A stretch of DNA of 64,000 nt, taken from positions 124,001 through 188,000 of the forward strand of contig NZ_ATDN01000045.1 in the NCBI RefSeq assembly GCF_004014805.1, given 5' to 3'. Origin of the DNA: Mycolicibacterium elephantis DSM 44368. Its GTDB lineage: Bacteria > Actinomycetota > Actinomycetes > Mycobacteriales > Mycobacteriaceae. The notes beneath the pieces are model-generated. The model did no database searches, was not told the origin of the DNA, and saw nothing but the letters and a program-made list of their open reading frames with translations. Shown piece by piece: positions 8,131 to 16,037 of the stretch. The position numbers and the translations under genes were made by a program. How positions within the stretch are numbered: position 1 is the stretch's first letter; every line of letters starts with the position of its first letter.

Positions 8131-8927
8131 TGATGTGCCAACCGCTTGTTGATCAATCGCGTCAGCCAGGCGGGTGAGAACCGGGATCCCGTCGTGAGCA
8201 CCTTGGTCTGGGTACCGACGGGGAAGTGCACCTGATGGACGGCGCGGCGCAGCAGGGAGGGTTCCACCGCCGCGGCGATGGCGTCGGCGACGTCCTGTGC
8301 GCTGAGCCGGATACCGAGAGAGTCGGTGGTCCCGGTCTTGATGCTGTCGGTCATCGCGGTCTGCACGTAGAGCGGCCACATGGCGATGACCCGGATGCCG
8401 TAGCGGTTCCATTCGATGTCGAGCGCCTCGGTGATGCCGCGGACGAAGAACTTGGTCGCGCTGTAGTTGGCGAGCTCGGCCTGCCCGTAGATCGCCGACG
8501 CGGAGGACAGGTTGACGACGACGGAATTCGGCGTCTTGCGCAGGTAGGGAAACGCCGCGTACAGCCCGTTGACCACCCCTTTGGCATTGATGTCGATCTC
8601 CCGGTGGTGGCCGGCGATGTCCAGTTCCTCGAATCGTCCGGCGCGCAGGATGCCCGCGTTGTTGATCATGACGTCGAGGCGGTCGCCCGCGGCCTTGGCG
8701 AAGTCGCCGACGCGCTGGGCCATTTCGTCGGGGTCGGTGACGTCGAGGTGGCCGGTGTGCGCGACAGCGCCGAGCCGCTCGATCTCGTCGGCCAGCGTCT
8801 TGAGGCCGACCTCGTCGATGTCATAGCCGCCGACGGTGAAGCCCTTCCGAGCGAAGGTGAGCGCCGTCGCGCGGCCGATTCCTGCAGCAGCGCCGGTGAT
8901 GAACACCGACTTTCCAGATGTGGTCAT
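8127..8927 (-). CDS. Short-chain dehydrogenase/reductase (SDR)
   Basis: This classical SDR of 266 residues has the nucleotide loop TGAAAGIGRA (about residues 11-20), LDVTD after strand 3, the NNAGI motif, the catalytic Ser of NLSSASA, and YSATK with the catalytic Tyr and Lys. A basic C-terminal extension (LINKRLAHQ) follows. Such enzymes oxidise or reduce alcohol/ketone groups with NAD(P). It is followed by the EF-Tu domain 2 gene with a 4-nt overlap. The substrate is not predictable. Confidence 0.9.
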   Translation of the reverse strand: MTTSGKSVFITGAAAGIGRATALTFARKGFTVGGYDIDEVGLKTLADEIERLGAVAHTGHLDVTDPDEMAQRVGDFAKAAGDRLDVMINNAGILRAGRFEELDIAGHHREIDINAKGVVNGLYAAFPYLRKTPNSVVVNLSSASAIYGQAELANYSATKFFVRGITEALDIEWNRYGIRVIAMWPLYVQTAMTDSIKTGTTDSLGIRLSAQDVADAIAAAVEPSLLRRAVHQVHFPVGTQTKVLTTGSRFSPAWLTRLINKRLAHQ

Positions 8928-8980
8928 GAGAAAGGCATACCCGTTTCGCGCTTTCCGAGGAAGTCGACCGGGCGATTCTG

Positions 8981-9580
8981 TCAGTTCAGTGCCAGCGCCG
9001 CACCCAGTCCGATCATCGTGACCGCGATCAGCCCGTCGAGTACGCGCCAGGTCGACGGGGTCGCGAACAGGCCGGCGAGCCGGCGGGCTCCCAGCCCGAG
9101 CCCGGCGAACCAGACTGCGCTCGCGGTGACGGCGCCGACCCCGAACAGCCACCGGCCCTCCCGGTGCTCGTTCGCCAGCGCGCCGAGCAGCACGACCGTG
9201 TCGAGGTAGACGTGCGGGTTGAGCCACGTCATCGCCGCGCAGGTGAGCAGTACCTCGGCCAGCCTGGCGGGGGCCTGCTCCGACGGTGTCAGCGCCGACG
9301 GGCGCACCGCCCGGCGCGCGGCGAGCAGCCCGTATCCGAACAGAAACACCGCGCCGCCGAACCTGACGACGTCCAGTGCGCCGGGGTGGGCGCTGATGAG
9401 CATGCCGAAGCCGGCGATGCCCGCCGCGATGAGCACGATGTCGGAGGCGGTGCACAGCGCCACCACCGGCAGCACGTGCTCACCGCGGATCCCCTGGCGC
9501 AGCACGAACGCGTTCTGGGCGCCGATCGCAGCGATCAGCGTGAAGCAGGCGACGAAGCCGACGATCAGAGGTGAACCCAC
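8981..9580 (-). CDS. lysE: LysE/ArgO-family basic amino acid exporter
   Basis: The 199-residue inner-membrane protein has six predicted spans. The LysE signatures are IGAQNAFVLRQGI near residues 19-31 and the conserved WLNPHVYLDTVVLLG loop. LysE-family proteins export lysine and arginine. It starts at GTG 9580. Two palindromic elements at 9618-9652 lie directly upstream, one of which matches a site overlapping the start of the LysG-type regulator at 12945. In M. tuberculosis the orthologous pair Rv1985c/Rv1986 is divergent and adjacent; here the two are separated by two genes and a GTPase. Confidence 0.9.
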   Translation of the reverse strand: MGSPLIVGFVACFTLIAAIGAQNAFVLRQGIRGEHVLPVVALCTASDIVLIAAGIAGFGMLISAHPGALDVVRFGGAVFLFGYGLLAARRAVRPSALTPSEQAPARLAEVLLTCAAMTWLNPHVYLDTVVLLGALANEHREGRWLFGVGAVTASAVWFAGLGLGARRLAGLFATPSTWRVLDGLIAVTMIGLGAALALN

Positions 9581-9617
9581 GGCGTCGACGTTAGGGAGCG
9601 CGTCGGGCTGAGTACAG

Positions 9618-9652
9618 CTAATGATTCTGTAGGAACATTAGAAAAACTGATG
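9618..9652. promoter_or_regulatory. LysG-type operator region upstream of lysE
   Basis: Two overlapping inverted repeats are visible. CTAATG-N12-CATTAG spans 9618-9641 with perfect arms. CATTA-N7-TGATG spans 9636-9652 with one mismatch. The second has the same arm sequence and spacing as CATTA-N7-TAATG at 12929-12945. Position is about 38-72 bp upstream of the lysE start, typical of LysR-type activator sites. Confidence 0.6.
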
Positions 9653-9739
9653 CTAGCAGGTGGCGCGGTGAATTGGGCTGGTCGCGGGAGTCCAACCACT
9701 AGTCGTCAGCCAAACGGGAAGGCCAAACGGGAGGAACGC

Positions 9740-10381
9740 GTGGGTCAGCTGCTCAGAGTCCAGAACTTCAACGTGTCGCGGGACGGTTTCGGCGCCGGTG
9801 TTGACCAGACGTTCGAGCGCCCGTTCGGTCACGCCGACCCCGGCGAAATGTTCGCGTGGGCCGGAGCGACGGCAAGCTGGCCCAACCGCACCGAACCGGG
9901 CGGCAGCCGCGGACTCGACGACTACTTCACCCGCGACTTCGCCCACAACATCGGTGCCGAGATCATGGGGCGCAACAAGTTCGGGCCGCAGCGCGGACCG
10001 TGGCGGGACCGCGAATGGCAGGGCTGGTGGGGTGACGAGCCGCCGTTCCACACCCCGGTTTTCGTGATGACCCACCATGAGCGTCCGTCGTTCACCCTGT
10101 CGGATACCACCTTTCATTTCATCAACGCCGATCCGGCCACCGTCCTCGAGCGGGCGCAAGCGGCCGCGCAGGGCAAGGACGTTCGGCTCGGTGGTGGCGC
10201 AAATGTCATTCGTCAGTTCCTCGCCGCCGACCTGGTCGACACCCTGCACGTAGCGGTGTCGCAGGTTGAGCTAGGCGCCGGATCACGCCTCTGGGAGTCG
10301 CCCGACGAGCTGAACGACCGGTTCCACCACGAGGTCGTGCCCAGCGCGAGCGGCGTCGTGCACCACCTGTTCTGGCGGTGA
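9740..10381 (+). CDS. Dihydrofolate reductase-like (RibD C-terminal domain) protein
   Basis: The 213-residue protein has the RibD-C/DHFR-like fold common in actinobacterial 'dihydrofolate reductase family' proteins. Visible blocks are QNFNVSRDGFGAG at the N-terminus, GAEIMGRNKFGP, TPVFVMTHHERP and the NADPH-loop-like VRLGGGANVIRQFLAADLVDTLHV. These proteins are probable NADPH-dependent reductases; folate reduction is not established for this group. GTG 9740 follows GGGAGG at 5 nt spacing. An upstream in-frame start at 9650 would overlap the lysE operator and lacks a ribosome site. Confidence 0.85.
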   Translation: MGQLLRVQNFNVSRDGFGAGVDQTFERPFGHADPGEMFAWAGATASWPNRTEPGGSRGLDDYFTRDFAHNIGAEIMGRNKFGPQRGPWRDREWQGWWGDEPPFHTPVFVMTHHERPSFTLSDTTFHFINADPATVLERAQAAAQGKDVRLGGGANVIRQFLAADLVDTLHVAVSQVELGAGSRLWESPDELNDRFHHEVVPSASGVVHHLFWR

Positions 10382-10402
10382 CGGCGTCACGTGTGGGACC
10401 GC

Positions 10403-11773
10403 CTATGCGGCGTCGGGTTCGGGTGGCGGCATGGGTCGTCGGTGATGCCGGTTGGTTCGGGGTTGCCGGGTAGGGTCCACGGTTTTCGGTGGATACCAAA
10501 GGGTTTGGCCTAGGGTCTCTTCGTCGTACCGACGTCTGGCCTGCCACTCCTCGTCGGACGGCCCGGTGTTTTGGTGGTCGGCCCCGCACTCGAGGGTGAG
10601 GCGGTCGATGTCGGTGCTGCCCTGTTGGTTCCATTCGATGAGGTGGTGCACATCGGCGTGGTAGCCGGGTTGATCGCAGCCGGGCATGGTGCAGCCACCG
10701 TCGATGGCGTGTAGCACGATGCGCTGATCGGCCGACGCCAGCCGTTTGGAGCGGCCCAAGAACAGCGGTCGCCCACAGCCGGCGTCGTAGATATAGAGGT
10801 AGTGGTGAGCATGGGCGGCCATCCGGATCGCGGTTTCCATCGGCACCGTCGATCCGCCGCCGGTCATGGCGATTCCGGCGGCGGCTTCCAGTTGTTGCAG
10901 GGTCATGGTGACGATCGCGGTGACCGGCAGCCCGCGATGCTGACCCAGCTGCCCGCTGGCGAGCAGGGCGCGCAGGGCCGCCTTGATCGCGTCGTGATTG
11001 CGTTGGCCGGTGGTGCGGGTATCGGCGGCGGCGGCCATCGGGTCCGGATCGCCGTCGACGGTCGGGTCCGGATCGGCGGAGTTGCACATGCCGGGCCGAG
11101 CCAGTTTGGCCAGCAGGATCTCCAGATAGGCGCGGGCTTCGGGATCCACGCAGAACCGACCGCGGCTCATCCCGTCGGCGTCTTGAGGGCCCAGCACGAA
11201 CTCACTGCGCGCCTTTCGGCTGCGTTCGCGGGTGACCGGATCGCCGTGGGTGGCGTCGTAGTCGGCCAGCAGCAGCGCGGCGTCGCGGCGCAGCACCTCG
11301 GGCCGCTCGGTCACCGCGACCCCGGTCAACTCCAAGTCGAAGCGCGCCCGATCGTCGGCGGTGGCGGTGTCCGGCAGTTTGGTGATCGTCTCGCGGATGA
11401 TGCGCACGTGCTCGGCACCGATCAGTCCGTGTCGGGCCGCGGCAGCGGTCTCGGCCAGCACCGGCTCGGTGGCGTTCAGGTCGGCGGCGACCGCGACCCG
11501 CGCACCGGCATCGGTGGCCGACAGGTTCAGCAGGTTGGCCAGATGATCACGCAGCCGACCGACCCGTACCGGCCACTGGACGCGCAGCCCGTTGACGGCG
11601 TCATAGCCGACGGTGGTGAGCCGGCGCTGCGCGAACTCCAGATCACACAGCACCGAATCGAGCACCTCGGGCGGCAGGTCGGCGAACGGCAGCTCGGACA
11701 GTTCGGCCACCGCGGCGTGCAGGCGGGCCTGCGCACTCGCCACGCCGTCGACGTCGGCCGCCACCGCCACCAC
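10403..11773 (-). CDS. 13E12-repeat family protein (DUF222 + HNH endonuclease)
   Basis: The 456-residue protein has an N-terminal DUF222 region (residues about 10-330) and a C-terminal HNH nuclease domain. The HNH core reads GCTMPGCDQPGYHADVHH...EWNQQG...LECGADHQ, giving two CxxC-like metal sites and the catalytic His. This matches the mycobacterial 13E12/REP13E12 family. Several members are DNA-damage induced, and a LexA-type box sits at 11782-11797. GTG starts are possible at 11773, 11770 and 11764; AGGAGG placement favours 11764. The role is unknown; a nuclease linked to mobile DNA or damage response is likely. Confidence 0.88.
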   Translation of the reverse strand: MVAVAADVDGVASAQARLHAAVAELSELPFADLPPEVLDSVLCDLEFAQRRLTTVGYDAVNGLRVQWPVRVGRLRDHLANLLNLSATDAGARVAVAADLNATEPVLAETAAAARHGLIGAEHVRIIRETITKLPDTATADDRARFDLELTGVAVTERPEVLRRDAALLLADYDATHGDPVTRERSRKARSEFVLGPQDADGMSRGRFCVDPEARAYLEILLAKLARPGMCNSADPDPTVDGDPDPMAAAADTRTTGQRNHDAIKAALRALLASGQLGQHRGLPVTAIVTMTLQQLEAAAGIAMTGGGSTVPMETAIRMAAHAHHYLYIYDAGCGRPLFLGRSKRLASADQRIVLHAIDGGCTMPGCDQPGYHADVHHLIEWNQQGSTDIDRLTLECGADHQNTGPSDEEWQARRRYDEETLGQTLWYPPKTVDPTRQPRTNRHHRRPMPPPEPDAA

Positions 11774-11781
11774 CTCCTGAA

Positions 11782-11797
11782 TCGAAACTATGTTCGA
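11782..11797. promoter_or_regulatory. LexA (SOS) box upstream of the 13E12 gene
   Basis: The + strand reads TCGAAACTATGTTCGA, against the mycobacterial LexA consensus TCGAAC-N4-GTTCGA. Only one base differs. It lies about 9 bp upstream of the first possible start of the 13E12 protein, where LexA would block transcription until DNA damage. Confidence 0.7.
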
Positions 11798-11845
11798 AGA
11801 TTAGTCGAGGGGGCCGACATCGAGGGGTTCGGCAAGAGGCGTTCC

Positions 11846-12853
11846 TCAGATGCTCAGGCGTCGGTAGCGCTGCAGCCGACGCATACCCGCGGCGGGCACC
11901 GGCGCGTCGTGCGGGCGCAGTGCGGCGTCGATGGCTGCGCGCACGTCGTCGACGTCGAATGAGGTTCCGATCGCGACGAGGCTGTTGGTGCGGGCCGGCT
12001 TGGGCGCGGACGCGACGTGTACCGAGGTGCCGACCACGTTGACCGCGTAGCTGCGCGTCCGCGCGCCGGAGCGGACGCTGACGAAACCCTTGAGCCGGTA
12101 CACACCGGCGGGTGGTTTCTCGAGGAGATCGAGAAGAACGCCGGGGTCGACGCATCCCTCGCTGGTCACGGTGACGGAATCGGCGTGAACGTGGTGGTGC
12201 GCGTCGGAGACCAGCAGTTCCCGGAACGACAACTGCCCGGTGTCCTCATCAGTGTCTGCGACGTCGTACAGCAAGGCGGGATCCACCCGCCCGGCCACCG
12301 CGCCGACGAGGTGCACGTCCGGATTGCGTTCGCGGACCCGGCTTTCGATCCGCTGGAGAACAGCGTCCCTGCGGTCCGAGGGGATCTGGTCGAGCTTGTT
12401 GACCACGACCAGGGACGCCGCACCGTATCGCGCCGGGGCGGTGTTGCCGTCGTCGACGGTGTCGAAGTGCGTGGTGGCGTCGATGACGTCGACGATGCCG
12501 CCCGGCCGGATCCGGTCGATCCCGCTGAACCGGATGATCCGGGAAATCGCCACAGGGTCGGCGAGGCCGCTCGCCTCCACGATGATGGCGTCCAGGCCCA
12601 GCCGCGGATCGGCGAGCTTGGCCAGCGCGTCGTCAAGCCCACCGTCGTCGGGTAAGCAGCAGATGCAGCCGCCCGCGATGGACGCCGGCTCGTCGACCTG
12701 ACCGGTGACCAGCGCGGCGTCGACGTTGAGCTCACCAAAGTCATTGATGACCACACCGATTCGCGCACCCGGCTGCCGAAGAACATGATTGAGCAGCGTC
12801 GTCTTCCCTGCACCGAGATAGCCTGTCAGCGCGATGACGGGTATCGCTCCCAC
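11846..12853 (-). CDS. COG0523 (CobW/ZNG1-like) GTPase metallochaperone
   Basis: This 335-residue G3E-family GTPase has Walker A GYLGAGKTT (residues 11-19), the metal-binding CICC motif (Cys63, Cys65, Cys66), Walker B-type ASGLADP, the guanine motif NKLD and a C-terminal CobW_C domain from about residue 230. An internal histidine cluster (DAHHHVH) may bind metal. Family members insert or deliver Zn, Co or Ni. No Zur box or cobalamin gene is obvious next to it, so the metal is not assigned. It is divergent from the LysG-type gene. Confidence 0.88.
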   Translation of the reverse strand: MGAIPVIALTGYLGAGKTTLLNHVLRQPGARIGVVINDFGELNVDAALVTGQVDEPASIAGGCICCLPDDGGLDDALAKLADPRLGLDAIIVEASGLADPVAISRIIRFSGIDRIRPGGIVDVIDATTHFDTVDDGNTAPARYGAASLVVVNKLDQIPSDRRDAVLQRIESRVRERNPDVHLVGAVAGRVDPALLYDVADTDEDTGQLSFRELLVSDAHHHVHADSVTVTSEGCVDPGVLLDLLEKPPAGVYRLKGFVSVRSGARTRSYAVNVVGTSVHVASAPKPARTNSLVAIGTSFDVDDVRAAIDAALRPHDAPVPAAGMRRLQRYRRLSI

Positions 12854-12928
12854 TGTGCTCCTTCCCTCCGGCCACGTCAGTGTAGGGGGCCGCGCTGACC
12901 GAGGCGCACGCTAAAGAAAACGTCACAG

Positions 12929-12945
12929 CATTAGAATCGTTAATG
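12929..12945. promoter_or_regulatory. LysG-type autoregulatory operator, CATTA-N7-TAATG
   Basis: A perfect 5-7-5 palindrome ends on the first base of the GTG start of the LysR-family gene. TAGAAT at 12932-12937 could serve as a -10 element placing transcription start at the GTG, giving a leaderless mRNA. A bound regulator would block its own promoter. The same half-site and spacing occur upstream of lysE. Confidence 0.6.
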
Positions 12946-13805
12946 TGCGGATCGACGGACAGCAGCTCGCGGCGTTCGCCGCGGTGATCGAGCATGGGTC
13001 GTTCGATGCCGCCGCGGCGCGATTGCATGTCACTCCGTCGGCGGTCAGTCAGCGGATCAAGGCCCTCGAACAGCGGGTGGGTCAGGTGCTGGTGGTACGC
13101 GAAAAGCCCTGCGTCGCAACGCCTGCCGGGGTTCCGCTGTTGCGCCTGGCGGCGCAGACCGCGCTGCTGGAGGCCGAGGCGCTCGGCGAGATGGCGGGTG
13201 GAACGGGCGGTGCGCCGCGGATCGCGATGGCGGTCAACGCCGATTCGATGGCCACCTGGTTCAGCGCGGTGTTCGACGCCCTCGATGATGTGCTGTTCGA
13301 CATCCGCATCGAGGATCAGGACCACTCGGCGCGCCTGCTGCGTGAGGGTGTGGTGATGGGCGCGGTGACCACCGAGCGCACACCGGTCTCGGGATGCCGG
13401 GTGCAGCACCTGGGCGTGATGCGTTATGTCCCGGTGGCCAGCCCGGCATACCGCGACCGATACCTGCCGGATGGTTTCACCGCCGCGGCGGCGGCCCAGG
13501 CTCCGTCGTTGGCGTGGAACCGCGACGATGCCCTGCAGGACATGTTGGTGCGCAGGGTGTTTCGACGCGACATCATCCGGCCGCAGCATTACGTGCCGAC
13601 GGCGGAGGGCTTCGGCGCGGCGGTCCTGGCCGGACTGGGCTGGGGCATGTTCCCCGAGGCGCTGGCCCAGCCGCACCTGGACGATGGCTCGTTCGTACGG
13701 ATCACGAAGGCGCACCTGGACGTTCCGCTGTTCTGGCAGTGCTGGAAACTGGACAGCCCGATCGTCGCCCGGATCACCGAGGCCGTCACCGCCGCGGCCG
13801 GCTGA
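12945..13805 (+). CDS. lysG: LysR-family regulator, LysG/ArgP type
   Basis: The 286-residue protein has an N-terminal winged helix-turn-helix (AFAAVIEHGSFDAAAARLHVTPSAVSQRIKALE) and a C-terminal effector-binding domain. Sequence and length fit the LysG/ArgP/IciA group, which senses lysine or arginine and activates lysE/argO. The exporter lies at 8981-9580 and carries a matching operator. It is probably autoregulated through the palindrome that overlaps its start codon. It converges on the MOSC gene. Confidence 0.9.
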   Translation: MRIDGQQLAAFAAVIEHGSFDAAAARLHVTPSAVSQRIKALEQRVGQVLVVREKPCVATPAGVPLLRLAAQTALLEAEALGEMAGGTGGAPRIAMAVNADSMATWFSAVFDALDDVLFDIRIEDQDHSARLLREGVVMGAVTTERTPVSGCRVQHLGVMRYVPVASPAYRDRYLPDGFTAAAAAQAPSLAWNRDDALQDMLVRRVFRRDIIRPQHYVPTAEGFGAAVLAGLGWGMFPEALAQPHLDDGSFVRITKAHLDVPLFWQCWKLDSPIVARITEAVTAAAG

Positions 13806-13826
13806 ACACTCCCGCGAGGCCGCGGG

Positions 13827-14648
13827 TCACCCGACGCGCACCTCGTCACCGGCGCTGACGGTGCCGACGGCGACCACCTCGGTGTAAACCCCGGCGCAGG
13901 GCAGCTTCCCCGAGTCGGGAACCTCGATGCGATTGTGCTCCAGCAGGAACCGCACCGCGTCCGGAAGTCGTTCGGCGTCACCATGTCTGAGAGTGGGGAC
14001 AGCGCAGCGGGAGGTTGGGCGGGTGACGCGCAACGTGACGTCTCCCAGACGCATCTCGGTTCCCACCCAGTCGCTCTCCCCGAATGGGGTGAACCCGTCG
14101 GACATGTCGATGACGACGTTCGGCCGGTATCGGATCGCCTCCGCGACGCCGACACCGATCGCGTCGAGCGTGGTCGTGGTGATCAAGTGCACCGGGGAAT
14201 GGTCGACGAAGGCACCGCCCGGCGCCGCCTTGCCGAGTTCGAGCAGCACGGGATCGAACTCGGCGTCGATGCCGTGCGCCAGCACCTCGAGCGGGTCGGA
14301 CCGCTCCAGCGTCGCGCCCGCAGTGCGCTCGCCGCCGAGATGCACCCGACGCCCGAGCAGTTGCGACAGCGGTTCGGCCGCTTCGGTGACCGGCACGCTG
14401 CGGCCGTCCGGCAGCGTCACCACGACAGCACCGCCGTCACTTGTCGCCGCCGCGCATTGCAGCAGCGCGCTCCACCGTCGGGGATGTTTGGCAGTGGCCA
14501 CCCGCCCGGTTTCGTCGTCGATGACGGCGTACTGTCGGTCGCCGTCCACGCCCACGGGTCCGACGCGGATCGAGTCGCGTCGTTCACCGAGCATCGACTT
14601 GACCGGGTAGCGCTGCAGCACGGCCACATGTCCGACCATGGCGCTCAA
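13827..14648 (-). CDS. MOSC domain protein (MOSC_N + MOSC)
   Basis: The 273-residue protein has an N-terminal beta-barrel MOSC_N segment (LQRYPVKSMLGERRDSIRVGPVGVDGDRQYAVID) and a C-terminal MOSC domain. The latter has the conserved Cys in TRPTSRCAVPTL, which in related mARC and Moco-sulfurase proteins binds the molybdenum cofactor. It is therefore a probable molybdoenzyme or sulfur carrier. It is the last gene of the phosphatase-B12-STAS operon, joined by a 4-nt overlap to the STAS gene, although its link to that signalling system is unexplained. Confidence 0.85.
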   Translation of the reverse strand: MSAMVGHVAVLQRYPVKSMLGERRDSIRVGPVGVDGDRQYAVIDDETGRVATAKHPRRWSALLQCAAATSDGGAVVVTLPDGRSVPVTEAAEPLSQLLGRRVHLGGERTAGATLERSDPLEVLAHGIDAEFDPVLLELGKAAPGGAFVDHSPVHLITTTTLDAIGVGVAEAIRYRPNVVIDMSDGFTPFGESDWVGTEMRLGDVTLRVTRPTSRCAVPTLRHGDAERLPDAVRFLLEHNRIEVPDSGKLPCAGVYTEVVAVGTVSAGDEVRVG

Positions 14649-14983
14649 CGGACTTCGGTCTCTTCGCTACGGTTCGCCGTGAGGTAGTCCAGCAGCCCGG
14701 TGATCTCCAGGATCCGGTCGAGGTGCGCCGGCCGATTGTCCAGGTGCATCCGCGCCCCGAGTTCTGTTGTCTGCCGGTGTATCTGCAGCAGGGCCGACAG
14801 CCCCGTCGAGTCGAGAAACGTCAGCTTCGTGAAGTCGAGATGCAGCTCCTGCACGTCGGGATGGGCACTCAGCAAGTCGGAGACGGTGTCGATCAGATAG
14901 GCCGCCTGTCCGAAGTCGACGTCCCCGGAGACGGTTACGCGTATCGACCGGGTCGTCGTCTCGATGGTCAGGATGAGTCTCAT
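14645..14983 (-). CDS. STAS-domain anti-anti-sigma factor
   Basis: The 112-residue protein is a single STAS domain. The phosphoacceptor region is KLTFLDSTGLSALLQIHRQT, with the Ser of the DSTG motif near residue 58. Such proteins release a sigma factor by binding its anti-sigma kinase when dephosphorylated. The PP2C-type phosphatase encoded four genes upstream is the likely activator. The start overlaps the stop of the helical protein gene (ATGA), and its stop overlaps the MOSC start. No anti-sigma kinase gene is adjacent. Confidence 0.9.
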   Translation of the reverse strand: MRLILTIETTTRSIRVTVSGDVDFGQAAYLIDTVSDLLSAHPDVQELHLDFTKLTFLDSTGLSALLQIHRQTTELGARMHLDNRPAHLDRILEITGLLDYLTANRSEETEVR

Positions 14984-15330
14984 GCGATCGGCGAGGTGGT
15001 CTTCGCGGTCAGGGCCGTGCGCGCTGCCGTGAGCAGACGTTGGGTCCGGGGGAAGTCTTGCAGTTGATCGGACAACAAATCCAGCGCGGGAATCAGTGAG
15101 GTCGCTGGTACGCCTCGGGCTTCGAGCACCTCGGCGGTCCAGACGATGAACGTGGTGAACAGGTCGTCGTCGTCGACATACAGTGCGGTCGCGAGGAAGT
15201 CGATGATGTGCGCGATGTCCTCGGTGGTGTGTTCGCGTTGCGCCACGCTGTAGTCGCGCATCGCGGGGAATCGGTTCTCCAGCTCGGCGACAGTCGACTT
15301 GACCAGCTGCGCCTTCGTGCCGCTGACCAT
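14980..15330 (-). CDS. Helical partner domain of the B12-binding protein
   Basis: The 116-residue product is mostly helical (AELENRFPAMRDYSVAQREH, IAHIIDFLATALYVDDDDLF, EVLEARGVPATSLIPALDLL). As I recall, homologous segments usually form the C-terminal domain of actinobacterial B12-binding proteins. Here it lies in a different frame from the B12 domain. ATG 15330 has a GGAG at 6 nt spacing, so independent translation is possible. The alternative is a frameshift that split one gene. It overlaps the STAS start by four bases. Confidence 0.65.
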   Translation of the reverse strand: MVSGTKAQLVKSTVAELENRFPAMRDYSVAQREHTTEDIAHIIDFLATALYVDDDDLFTTFIVWTAEVLEARGVPATSLIPALDLLSDQLQDFPRTQRLLTAARTALTAKTTSPIA

Positions 15331-16037
15331 CGAATACTCCTGGTCCTCAGATGCGGCAGCGCACCCGACGACGCGGTCGCGGTGAGGCGTAGCCGTGCCA
15401 GGTCGTCGCTCAGGCACTGCACGGCGGCGCGGGCGTCCTGGGCCCACGCGTCGGCACCGAGCAGGCGGGCGTAGCGGCCGTCGGGGCCGAACGCGGCGCC
15501 ACCTACGAGCACCGAGACACCCGCGGACTGGCAGGCGGTGATCGCCGCGTGCGCGGCGGGCAGCCGGGTCGGGATCGAACACGACAACGCGACGGCGTCG
15601 GGCGCGTGCTGGTGCAGATGCGCGATCAGATGGGGCGTCGGCACCTGAGCCCCGAGAAAATCCACCCGCCAGCCGCGCAGGCGCAGCACCTCGGCGAGCA
15701 GGCGGGCCGGCAGCGCGTGCCATTCGCCGTCGACGCAGGCAACGGTGACGCGGCCGGCGGCAGCGTGGGTCCTCGAGGCGGGGTGCTGGGACAGTGCGGC
15801 GATCACTCGGTCGTTGATCGCGGTGGCGGCGTGTTCCTGTGCGACGGTGATGCGGTTGGCCGCCCACTCCGTGCCGACCTTGCGCTGCACGGGCGCGACC
15901 ACCTCCAGCAGCGCGTCCTCGGGCGTGATTCCCGCGTCCACCGCCTCGAACACCACGCTGACGGCGGAGTACTCGTCTCCGTCGAGAACCGCCTCCCACA
16001 GCCGGTCGCGCGCCGCGCCGGTGTCTCTACTGCTCAC
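15093..16037 (-). CDS. Cobalamin (B12)-binding domain protein, probably frameshifted
   Basis: Residues 1 to about 225 form a helical domain plus a B12-binding Rossmann domain. The cobalamin region reads GEWHALPARLLAEVLRLRGW with the lower-ligand His, followed by DFLGAQVP, VALSCS and LVGGAAFG. Such modules act as light or B12 sensors in signalling. The last 85 or so residues run in a frame that overlaps the helical gene at 14980-15330 and look like non-native arginine-rich sequence. The real protein probably continues into that other frame. The start overlaps the phosphatase stop by four bases. Confidence 0.75.
   Translation of the reverse strand: MSSRDTGAARDRLWEAVLDGDEYSAVSVVFEAVDAGITPEDALLEVVAPVQRKVGTEWAANRITVAQEHAATAINDRVIAALSQHPASRTHAAAGRVTVACVDGEWHALPARLLAEVLRLRGWRVDFLGAQVPTPHLIAHLHQHAPDAVALSCSIPTRLPAAHAAITACQSAGVSVLVGGAAFGPDGRYARLLGADAWAQDARAAVQCLSDDLARLRLTATASSGALPHLRTRSIRWSAARRRSWSSRLSPSWRTDSPRCATTAWRNANTPPRTSRTSSTSSRPHCMSTTTTCSPRSSSGPPRCSKPEAYQRPH

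Noticed and set aside
8928..9455. N-terminal extension of the SDR frame at 8127-8927 up to 9455
   Set aside because: The extra 176 codons are antisense-type, arginine-rich sequence inside lysE. The SDR fold starts properly at ATG 8927.
10403..11773. An inserted mobile element carrying the HNH gene
   Set aside because: 13E12 proteins are linked with phage-like repeats in M. tuberculosis, but I see no flanking direct repeats, integrase or composition change here.
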